This document shows positions 57,574 through 64,000 of a stretch of 64,000 nucleotides of DNA, in pieces. Every line of letters starts with the position of its first letter. Positions within the stretch are counted from its first letter, which is position 1. Source of the stretch: Pseudomonas taetrolens. GTDB taxonomy: Bacteria > Pseudomonadota > Gammaproteobacteria > Pseudomonadales > Pseudomonadaceae. The notes below the pieces were generated by a model that saw only the letters and a program-made list of their open reading frames with translations, ran no database searches and had not been told where the DNA came from. Both the position numbers and the translations under genes were made by a program. The stretch spans positions 1,998,001 through 2,062,000 of the forward strand of contig NZ_LS483370.1 in NCBI RefSeq assembly GCF_900475285.1, read 5' to 3'.

Positions 57574-58737
57574 TCAGAAGCTGCGCGGCAGTTCGAGCAA
57601 GTGCTCGGCGACATAAGACAGGATCAGGTTGGTGGAGATCGGTGCCACCTGGTACAGACGGGTCTCGCGGAATTTGCGCTCCACGTCGTATTCGCAGGCA
57701 AAACCGAAGCCGCCGTGGGTTTGCAGGCAGGCATTGGCCGCTTCCCACGAGGCCTTGGCCGCCAGGTATTTGGCCATGTTGGCGCTGGCCCCGGCATTGA
57801 TCCCGCTGTCGTATTCCTCGCAGGCGCGCCAGCGCATCAGGTCGGCGGCCTCGATCTCGATATGCGCTTCAGCGATAGGGAATTGCACGCCCTGGTTTTG
57901 CCCGATCGGGCGGCCGAATACCACGCGGTCGCGGGCATAGGCGCTGGCTTTTTCGATGAACCAGCGACCGTCACCGATGCACTCGGCGGCGATCAGTGTC
58001 CGTTCGGCGTTGAGGCCATCGAGGATGTACCTGAAGCCTTTTCCTTCTTCTCCGATCAGGCTGTCGGCCGGCAGTTCGAGGTTGTCGAAGAACAGTTCGT
58101 TGGTTTCATGGTTGACCATGTTGGCGATGGGTTGCACGGTCAGCCCTTTGCCGATGGCATCGCGCAGGTCGACCAGGAAAATCGACATGCCTTCGGATTT
58201 TTTCTTGACCTCGGCCAGCGGCGTGGTGCGCGCCAGAAGGATCATCAGGTCGGAGTGTTGAACCCGCGAGATCCAGACCTTCTGGCCGTTGATCACGTAC
58301 TTGTCACCCTGCCTGACGGCGGTGGTCTTGATTTTGGTGGTGTCGGTGCCGGTGGTGGGCTCGGTCACGCCCATCGATTGCAGGCGCAGCTCACCGCTGG
58401 CCAGTTTCGGCAGGTAATAGCGTTTCTGCGCTTCGCTGCCGTGACGCAGCAGGGTGAACATGTTGTACATCTGGCCGTGGACCGTGCCGGAATTGCCCCC
58501 GCAGGCATTCACTTCTTCAAGAATGACCGAGGCTTCTGCCAGCCCCAGGCCCGAGCCGCCATATTCGACCGGGATCATGGCCGACAACCAGCCGGCATCG
58601 GTCAGGGCTTTGACGAAGGCTTCGGGAAAGCCTTTTTCTTCGTCGATCTTGCGCCAGTAGGCCGCATCGAACTCGGCGCACAGGGCGCGCACGCCTTCGC
58701 GGATGGCATTGAGGTCTTCGTTGTTATTGGGGTTCAT
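57574..58737 (-). CDS. Acyl-CoA dehydrogenase of the itaconate operon
   Basis: A 387-residue FAD acyl-CoA dehydrogenase (MGVTEPTTGTDTTKIKT, VWISRVQHSDLMILLARTTP, HGGFGFACEYDVERKFRETR). The usual C-terminal EGT/EGS catalytic stretch reads APISTN here, so the base may come from the Glu in GLNAERTLIA (as in isovaleryl-CoA dehydrogenase) or the enzyme acts differently. It corresponds in position to PA0879. A role with methylsuccinyl- or glutaryl-type CoA esters is an inference. Confidence 0.88.
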   Translation of the reverse strand: MNPNNNEDLNAIREGVRALCAEFDAAYWRKIDEEKGFPEAFVKALTDAGWLSAMIPVEYGGSGLGLAEASVILEEVNACGGNSGTVHGQMYNMFTLLRHGSEAQKRYYLPKLASGELRLQSMGVTEPTTGTDTTKIKTTAVRQGDKYVINGQKVWISRVQHSDLMILLARTTPLAEVKKKSEGMSIFLVDLRDAIGKGLTVQPIANMVNHETNELFFDNLELPADSLIGEEGKGFRYILDGLNAERTLIAAECIGDGRWFIEKASAYARDRVVFGRPIGQNQGVQFPIAEAHIEIEAADLMRWRACEEYDSGINAGASANMAKYLAAKASWEAANACLQTHGGFGFACEYDVERKFRETRLYQVAPISTNLILSYVAEHLLELPRSF

Positions 58738-58806
58738 GGCTGTTCTCTCAAGATCGGTCGGCCGTGTGCTGCCTCTGGTCAGGCAGCGTGTTCACGGAAA
58801 AGGGTT

Positions 58807-59646
58807 TCAGTCGAAAACGACCTCGGCGCTCTGGGCCACGCCTGCCGCGTTGCCCGCCCACAATTGCGCTTTGCCTGCCTCGACGAGACGGCCGCCGACC
58901 TGGAAGGGCGTCGGCACGTTCAGCGGACGTACGCCTCGATAAGCGAAATGCCGTACGCGTTTGCCGGGGTTGGCGCGGATGAAGGCGCGCAGATTGAAGG
59001 TGGCGATCATCGGTCCGTGCACCACCAGGTCCGGGTAGCCCTCGGTCCCCGTGGCATAGGGATAGTCGTAATGAATGCGGTGGCCATTGAAGGTCACGGC
59101 AGAGTAGCGAAACAGCAGGGTGGGCGTCGGTGCGATGGTTTCACTCCAGTCGCCGGGTGCCGGGGCAGCGCCGCTGTTGAGCTTGGGCGGGTTGGGTTCG
59201 CGGTAGACGATGTCCTGTTCTTCGCGCACGCACAGCTGGCCCTGCTGCGAGTAGTCGTGCCGGACCGTGACGAACAACAGCGAACCGGTACGGCCGTGTT
59301 TTTCCTCGATCTGCAGGATGGTCGACAAGCGGTGGGCGTCGGCACCGACCCTGAGCGGCTCGATGAACTCGACCCGGCCACCGGCCCACATGCGATTGCG
59401 GGTGTCGGCGGGGGGCAGGAAGCCGCCCCGTGCCGGATGACCATCGCCGCCCAGTAGTGTTTCAAACACCGGTTCCTGGAAAAAACACCACTGCCACAGC
59501 GGCGGCAACGGCTCGCCATCGGCGGGCGTGGTTTCGCCGAAGGTCGCGGCGATGCGTTTGACCAGGTTGCGGCTCAGCACGTCATAGGCCTCTTCCGTGC
59601 GGCCGATCCAGGCACTGAAATCCGTCGGTGAAGCTGAAACTGTCAT
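58807..59646 (-). CDS. ich: Itaconyl-CoA hydratase (MaoC/FAS1-dehydratase type)
   Basis: A 279-residue hot-dog-fold hydratase, the length known for Ich (PA0878). Typical stretches are NRMWAGGRVEFIEPLRVGAD, SLLFVTVRHDYSQQGQLCVR, REEQDIVYRE and the catalytic-loop-like FNGHRIHYDYPYA. It would hydrate itaconyl-CoA (or mesaconyl-CoA) to citramalyl-CoA. It heads the operon, divergent from the LysR gene; TAACAACAAA lies about 20 bp before the start. Confidence 0.9.
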   Translation of the reverse strand: MTVSASPTDFSAWIGRTEEAYDVLSRNLVKRIAATFGETTPADGEPLPPLWQWCFFQEPVFETLLGGDGHPARGGFLPPADTRNRMWAGGRVEFIEPLRVGADAHRLSTILQIEEKHGRTGSLLFVTVRHDYSQQGQLCVREEQDIVYREPNPPKLNSGAAPAPGDWSETIAPTPTLLFRYSAVTFNGHRIHYDYPYATGTEGYPDLVVHGPMIATFNLRAFIRANPGKRVRHFAYRGVRPLNVPTPFQVGGRLVEAGKAQLWAGNAAGVAQSAEVVFD

Positions 59647-59729
59647 ATCCAGGCACCCTCTGCATTTGTTGTTATGTACGGATCATGGAAGCCGCCCGGC
59701 ATTCTGAGAATTTGCATTTGCATAAACCG

Positions 59730-59750
59730 GCGTTCAGGTATGCTGAACGC
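59730..59750. promoter_or_regulatory. Itaconate-regulator box between ich and its LysR gene
   Basis: Perfect dyad GCGTTCAG–GTATG–CTGAACGC containing the LysR T-N11-A motif, about 25 bp before the regulator start and 84 bp before ich. The same outer arms recur upstream of dctP. Confidence 0.72.
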
Positions 59751-59774
59751 TCCTTGGGATGTCCGGACACAACC

Positions 59775-60674
59775 ATGCACTTCGACCTGGCTGATTTGCG
59801 TCTTTTCATTCATATCGGTGAGTCGCCGAGCCTGACTCAGGGGGCTCGCCGCGCGTTTCTCTCACCGGCTGCCGCCAGCGCCCGGATCAAGGCACTTGAA
59901 GGCCAGCTCGGCACCCGCCTGCTCTACCGCGACAGTCGAGGCGTGGAACTTACGCCGGCGGGGCAGAAGCTGCTCAGGCATGCACGCTTGATCATGAGTC
60001 AGGTGGACTACCTGAAAGCCGAGTTCACTCATTTCGGCACTGATTCGGCCGGGCACATTCGCATTTTTGCCAATACCACGGCAGTGACCGAGTTTCTGCC
60101 GGAGGTGCTGGCGGGCTTTCTCGCCAAACGACCCGGCGTGACGGTGGACCTGCAAGAACGTTTGTCCCGGGATATCGTGCGCGGCGTGCTGGATGGCAGC
60201 ACCGACATGGGGATCATTGCCGGCCCGGTCGAGGCGACCGGTTTGCAGGTGATTCACTTCAGCACCGACCGTCTGGTGCTCACCGTGCCCGTGGGGCATG
60301 AGCTGGCGACCCACAAGAAAGTCACACTGAAAGAAACCCTGGCGTTTCAGCACATCGGCTTGCATGAAGGCAGCACCTTGCTGAGCTTCCTGCGCGACCA
60401 CGTTGAACGGCTCGGTCTGAGCCTGTCATTGAGGATCCAGGTCTCCAGCTTCGAAGCGATCTGCCGCATGGTGGAAGCCGGGGTTGGCATCGGTGTCCTC
60501 CCTGAATCGGCGGCCATGCGCCACAGTCGGACCATGCAACTGGTCACCATTGAACTCGACGAACCCTGGGCCGTGCGCGAACGCAGCATCCTGGTGCGTG
60601 AACTCGATGCATTGCCGGGCACCGTACGGGCGTTGATCGCAACGTTGATGCCCGAGCGCTCCGGGGCGCCTTGA
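59775..60674 (+). CDS. LysR regulator of the itaconate operon
   Basis: A 299-residue LysR protein (MHFDLADLRLFIHIGESPSL, FLSPAAASARIKALEGQLGT, SRGVELTPAGQKLLRHARLI) divergent from the hydratase gene, as the regulator PA0877 (RipR/ItcR) is in P. aeruginosa. It should activate both the enzyme operon and dctPQM with itaconate or a CoA ester as inducer. The ATG is the one matching other LysR N-termini; a longer upstream frame overlaps the palindrome. Confidence 0.88.
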   Translation: MHFDLADLRLFIHIGESPSLTQGARRAFLSPAAASARIKALEGQLGTRLLYRDSRGVELTPAGQKLLRHARLIMSQVDYLKAEFTHFGTDSAGHIRIFANTTAVTEFLPEVLAGFLAKRPGVTVDLQERLSRDIVRGVLDGSTDMGIIAGPVEATGLQVIHFSTDRLVLTVPVGHELATHKKVTLKETLAFQHIGLHEGSTLLSFLRDHVERLGLSLSLRIQVSSFEAICRMVEAGVGIGVLPESAAMRHSRTMQLVTIELDEPWAVRERSILVRELDALPGTVRALIATLMPERSGAP

Positions 60675-60713
60675 ATCGATTATCCAGAGTCAGTGACCCG
60701 AAACTACGGATCC

Positions 60714-62420
60714 TTAGGCTTCCTCGGGTTGGCAGGCAAGTGTCTGTCCCGCGATGTAACCAAAGGTCATTCCCGGGCCGAGGGTGATGCCTCCGCTTGG
60801 GTAGTACCCGTTCATGATGCTGTTCATGTCGTTGCCTACCGCGAATAACCCGGGAATGGGCTGCTGATGCAGGTTCAATACTCGGGCACTGACATCGGTG
60901 TGCAACCCGGTGAACGTACCCAGGCTACCAAGAACCAACTTTACTGCATAAAACGGTGCCTGGCGCAGGCTGCCAAGGGACGGGTTGGGCGCATGGAGGC
61001 TGTCCCCTTGCGCTTTGTTATACAACGACTCACCCCGATGGAATAGAGGATCGAAGCCTTTTTCGGCGGCCTGATTAAAGGTGCTGACCGTGAGTGCCAA
61101 TTGTTGCGCATCAATCCCGCATTGGTGAGCCAGTTCGGCCAGGCTCGGCGCCTTGTACAAATAGCCTGCACGTACATAGGGCACTGTTGGAAACGGCAAT
61201 GGCCTGGACCAGCCCAAGCCGTAGCGACGTTGTGCGCGGTGGTCGCAGATTAGCCATGACGCAGGTGCTTCTCCCGGGCCGGTGGCCTTGAACAGGGCAC
61301 ACATATAGTCGTGGTAAGAGTCGGCTTCGTTGACAAACCGTTGGCCGTTCCGACGCACCGCGAGGAAACCCGGTTTTGCCCGTTCCATCAAATGTGGAAA
61401 GCCGCTGAAACCACCATCTTCTCGTGGCACACGAGAGACCGGAGCCCAGGCGGCGGCATGCGGCATGTCGGATGGAATACAGGCTCCGACACTTTCGCCC
61501 AGGCGCAAGCCATCGCCTGTATTGCCCTTAGGCGCCGCGCTCAAGTGTTCGGTGCCATTCGGAGCATGGGGAAACAGGCTGGCAATACGCTGCTGATCGT
61601 GGGGGAACCCGCCACAGGCCAATACGACCCCCCTTCGTGCGCGGATTTCTATCACCTGGGCTGTTCGCTCCACCTGCGCCCCGATTACACGCTCACCTTC
61701 GCGAAGCAGCTTTCGTACTGGTGTATCGGTCAGCAGTCGAACCTGGCGGTCCACTGCACTTTTTAGCAGCCGGGCTATCAGAGCATTACCGTTTACCAAA
61801 TGCATGCCCCTGCTATGGCAGAGCATGTCACGGGTATGACGCAACAGGCGCTTGCTGGCGTACAGCATGGAGCTCGCAGAGCGGCGGGCATTGAGAAGAT
61901 GATTGAGGTCAGCCCCGCCGGCAATGCCCATTCCGCGCAGGCTAATGATATCCAGTGGTCGTCGCAGCTTTTTGATCCAGGGGCCGAGCCGTCGACCATC
62001 GTAGGGTTGGGCGCAAACCGAACGACCACCTTTGGCGAAACCTTCGCTCGTGTGGAAGTCAGGCATCCTGCTGCCGGAAAAAAACTGAACTTCTGTGCGA
62101 TGCTGAAAAAACTCGACCATCTTTGGACCCTGTTCAAGGAAGGCCTCTACCCGAGGGTCGAGCACATCGCAGTGCAGTTCGTTGCGCAGATACGTTCGAG
62201 ATTGCTCGAGCTCTTCAACTATCCCTTCGGTTACCGCCAGCGGGTTTCGGGGGATCCATAACCAGCCGCCCGACCAAGCGCTGGTGCCTCCGAGTACGGG
62301 CTCTTTTTCAACCACAATCACATCAAGACCGAGTTCGGCGGCGGTGACTGCCGTTGCCAGGCCTGAGGCACCAGAACCCACTACCAGGACATCACACTGC
62401 ATGTATTCATTGTTGTGCAT
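60714..62420 (-). CDS. FAD-dependent flavoprotein dehydrogenase (3-ketosteroid dehydrogenase/fumarate reductase family)
   Basis: A 568-residue flavoprotein with an N-terminal FAD motif (CDVLVVGSGASGLATAVTAA, VVEKEPVLGGTSAWSGGWLW), GGFPHDQQRIASLF in the middle, and the C-terminal FAD-closing motif IPGLFAVGNDMNSIMNGYYP. Family members desaturate or reduce C–C bonds of steroids, dicarboxylates or tricarballylate. There is no signal peptide, so it acts in the cytoplasm. It starts five bases after the MFS stop, so the pair is one operon; the ATG giving MHNNEYMQ has no strong RBS and a second ATG six codons later is possible. Substrate unknown. Confidence 0.82.
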   Translation of the reverse strand: MHNNEYMQCDVLVVGSGASGLATAVTAAELGLDVIVVEKEPVLGGTSAWSGGWLWIPRNPLAVTEGIVEELEQSRTYLRNELHCDVLDPRVEAFLEQGPKMVEFFQHRTEVQFFSGSRMPDFHTSEGFAKGGRSVCAQPYDGRRLGPWIKKLRRPLDIISLRGMGIAGGADLNHLLNARRSASSMLYASKRLLRHTRDMLCHSRGMHLVNGNALIARLLKSAVDRQVRLLTDTPVRKLLREGERVIGAQVERTAQVIEIRARRGVVLACGGFPHDQQRIASLFPHAPNGTEHLSAAPKGNTGDGLRLGESVGACIPSDMPHAAAWAPVSRVPREDGGFSGFPHLMERAKPGFLAVRRNGQRFVNEADSYHDYMCALFKATGPGEAPASWLICDHRAQRRYGLGWSRPLPFPTVPYVRAGYLYKAPSLAELAHQCGIDAQQLALTVSTFNQAAEKGFDPLFHRGESLYNKAQGDSLHAPNPSLGSLRQAPFYAVKLVLGSLGTFTGLHTDVSARVLNLHQQPIPGLFAVGNDMNSIMNGYYPSGGITLGPGMTFGYIAGQTLACQPEEA

Positions 62421-62425
62421 GGGGA

Positions 62426-63784
62426 TTACCGAGTGAGAGTGTGGGGTTGGGCCAGGCTGGCGGGAGAGGTCAGGCAGCCCTTGAGGAACACCGCGATACC
62501 GGCGATCAGGGCCGGTACCGCCAGAGCCGAGAAGACGGTTGCGAATGTCCATCCGGCACTGAGCATATGAGCCCCGGCGAAGCCGCTGGCTATGGAACCG
62601 AGCCCTCCTATGCCACGCATCCAGCTGACGCCTGTGGCACGAGCTTGTGTGGGGTAGAAGTTGGCTGCTAGCGCATACATACAAGCATTGGCACCGTTCA
62701 TGCAAAACCCGGCTGCCGCCGCCAGCAGGGCAAATAGGGCAAAGCCGTGGCTGGCGGTACCGATCAGGTAAATAGCTAGTCCTCCCAGAAGGTAAGCGAT
62801 GGCCAGGGTGCGGTGCGGGTTGCTACGGTCAATGAACCACCCGAGAAACAGGGAGCCGAAGGTCCCGCCAAACTGGAACAGGGCTGTGATCAGCGCGGCG
62901 TTGCTGACACTCAGGCCATTGTTTTTAATCAGCGTGGGCAACCAGCTCCCGAGTAGGTAGACCAGAAACAGCCCCATGAAATAGGTCAACCATAGCAGCA
63001 GGGTTCCAGAGAAAAACCCCTTGGAGAGTATCCGGCTGACCGGGCTGGAGAGAGGGTGCTCTACCTCGTCAGCAGTGAAACGTGTGTGCTCGTTCGAGAT
63101 ACCTGGTGCCAAACGCTGCACGATCCGGGCACTGCGTTGGCGGTGGTGCGCGGGGCGCCGGGCAACGAGCCAGCGTAAAGATTCCGGTACGCTGACGATT
63201 AACAGAGGCAATGCCAGCAGAGGCAACAGTCCTCCCACCAGCAGCACGCTTTGCCAGCCGAAAAGAGGAATCATGAATGCCGAGATGAATCCACCGGCTG
63301 CAGCGCCGAAAGTGAAACCGCTCAGCACGACGGTTATCAGTATCGAGCGCTGATGGAGCGGTGTGTACTCACTGACAATGGTGCTGGCATTGGGCATGGC
63401 CGCACCCAGCCCAAGACCGGCCAGCAGCCGCAGGATGACCATCCACTCGAGGTTTGGGGCGAAGGCCGAGGCGAGCGTGAGGGTACCGAAAAATGCCACA
63501 GCGCTGATCAGTACCGGTTTGCGCCCCAGCCGGTCAGCCAATGGGCCGGCAATCAGGGCTCCCATAGCCACCCCTATCAATGCAGCGCTCATGACCGGGC
63601 CCAGGCTGAGTGTGCTGACGGCCCATTCGCGGATCAGCTCGGGGGCGATGAAGCCCATGATGGCAGTATCGAAACCATCCAGTGCAATGACTAGGAAACA
63701 TAGCATCACCATTCGCCATTGCAGACGACTCATGGGTTGAGTGTTGATGAATTGGTCGACATTGATCGACAGCAAGGCGCTCAT
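62426..63784 (-). CDS. MFS carrier, AAHS type
   Basis: A 452-residue, 12-helix carrier with ALDGFDTAIMGFIAPELI in helix 1 and ADRLGRKPVLISAVAFFG in the first loop, the aromatic-acid:H+ symporter pattern. It is a paralogue of the carrier near 33 kb. GGAGG lies seven bases before the chosen ATG; the ATG four codons upstream has no RBS. AAAATAATAAA precedes it. It probably imports the substrate of the flavoprotein encoded behind it. Confidence 0.88.
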   Translation of the reverse strand: MSALLSINVDQFINTQPMSRLQWRMVMLCFLVIALDGFDTAIMGFIAPELIREWAVSTLSLGPVMSAALIGVAMGALIAGPLADRLGRKPVLISAVAFFGTLTLASAFAPNLEWMVILRLLAGLGLGAAMPNASTIVSEYTPLHQRSILITVVLSGFTFGAAAGGFISAFMIPLFGWQSVLLVGGLLPLLALPLLIVSVPESLRWLVARRPAHHRQRSARIVQRLAPGISNEHTRFTADEVEHPLSSPVSRILSKGFFSGTLLLWLTYFMGLFLVYLLGSWLPTLIKNNGLSVSNAALITALFQFGGTFGSLFLGWFIDRSNPHRTLAIAYLLGGLAIYLIGTASHGFALFALLAAAAGFCMNGANACMYALAANFYPTQARATGVSWMRGIGGLGSIASGFAGAHMLSAGWTFATVFSALAVPALIAGIAVFLKGCLTSPASLAQPHTLTR

Positions 63785-63857
63785 GGCGGCCTCCATTTAT
63801 TATTTTTATGAGTGCTGGATTGGCCGCTCCCGGGCAGAAGCGGCTTCGGATACGGGG

Positions 63858-64000
63858 TTATTTCAGCGGTGAAAAGTCAGTCGGTCGCAGCAGTTTCGAG
63901 TGCAGGCTTACGATGGCATCCAGCTCTTTGTTCTGCCGTGAGAAAGCCTGCCAGCGCGGGTCGGCCGCCATGGCTGTTCGTCGGGCAATGCGGTCATCGA
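63858..64000 (-). CDS. NIPSNAP-like protein, C-terminal part (runs off the window)
   Basis: An open minus-strand frame reaching the window end encodes DRIARRTAMAADPRWQAFSR, then a segment ending LLRPTDFSPLK and a stop. The ADPRWQAF…LLRP-FSPL pattern is typical of NIPSNAP-domain proteins of about 100–250 residues often found in catabolic clusters. It precedes the carrier and flavoprotein genes on the same strand and is probably in the same operon. The start lies beyond the window. Confidence 0.6.
   Translation of the reverse strand, partial: DDRIARRTAMAADPRWQAFSRQNKELDAIVSLHSKLLRPTDFSPLK

Noticed and set aside
57562..59457. A 631-codon plus-strand frame over the acyl-CoA dehydrogenase and hydratase genes
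   Set aside because: A shadow frame in high-GC DNA; it spans two well-supported minus-strand genes and the gap between them.

Overview
The window is a stretch of Pseudomonas chromosome (P. fluorescens/P. putida-type lineage). It opens with the genus-typical core order gacA–uvrC–pgsA–tRNA-Gly, carries OprD-family porins, a catR/catBCA catechol operon, a glcDEFG–glcB operon and a full itaconate-type operon, and has GC-rich codon usage throughout. No transposase, integrase, phage gene or CRISPR array was seen.

Layout: (1) 1–3.3 kb, core genes; uvrC carries an apparent one-base deletion. (2) 3.3–8.3 kb, an accessory stretch behind tRNA-Gly with an unlisted 56-codon membrane-protein gene, a 24-bp imperfect copy of the tRNA 3' end, an amino-acid permease and a TonB-dependent siderophore receptor; near-identical terminator segments lie on both sides of the last two. 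(3) 8.3–19.3 kb, two regulators, an HMG-CoA-lyase-like enzyme, a class III CoA-transferase, a hexapeptide protein, MFS carrier and OprD porin, then acetoacetate CoA-transferase plus thiolase with their own LysR gene. Together these could take 3-hydroxy-3-methylglutarate or a close analogue to acetyl-CoA. (4) 20.2–23.7 kb, catechol ortho-cleavage (catR, catBCA). (5) 23.7–33.8 kb, a TetR-controlled Rieske-oxygenase cluster with two cupins, a reductase, an NTF2-like protein, a Rieske ferredoxin, an asparaginase-fold enzyme with an altered substrate-binding residue, an OprD porin, a maleate-isomerase-like enzyme and an AAHS carrier. I know of no described pathway with this composition; it is the best candidate here for a new catabolic system. 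(6) 34.2–37.5 kb, nirBD behind a sigma-54-like promoter and a leader with a clear NasT/ANTAR two-hairpin antiterminator overlapping a terminator. (7) 37.5–50.6 kb, a CBS protein, malate synthase G, glycolate oxidase glcDEF plus glcG, a PQQ/heme alcohol dehydrogenase, an AldA-like aldehyde dehydrogenase and an AcoR-type sigma-54 activator: a coherent ethylene glycol (or similar diol) → glycolaldehyde → glycolate → glyoxylate → malate route. (8) 50.8–60.7 kb, TRAP transporter dctPQM, citramalyl-CoA lyase, CoA-transferase, MmgE/PrpD protein, acyl-CoA dehydrogenase, itaconyl-CoA hydratase and divergent LysR regulator. A shared 21-bp palindrome precedes both transcription units. (9) 60.7–64 kb, a flavoprotein dehydrogenase, AAHS carrier and the start of a NIPSNAP-like gene, the edge of another catabolic cluster.

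The region works as a row of separately regulated carbon- and nitrogen-use modules, most with their own uptake system, feeding acetyl-CoA, pyruvate, malate or fumarate. Many of their ribosome-binding regions carry A-rich AAnAAnAA (Hfq/Crc-type) motifs, suggesting shared catabolite repression. All functional calls rest on recognition of sequence motifs and gene order by eye; no database search was run.
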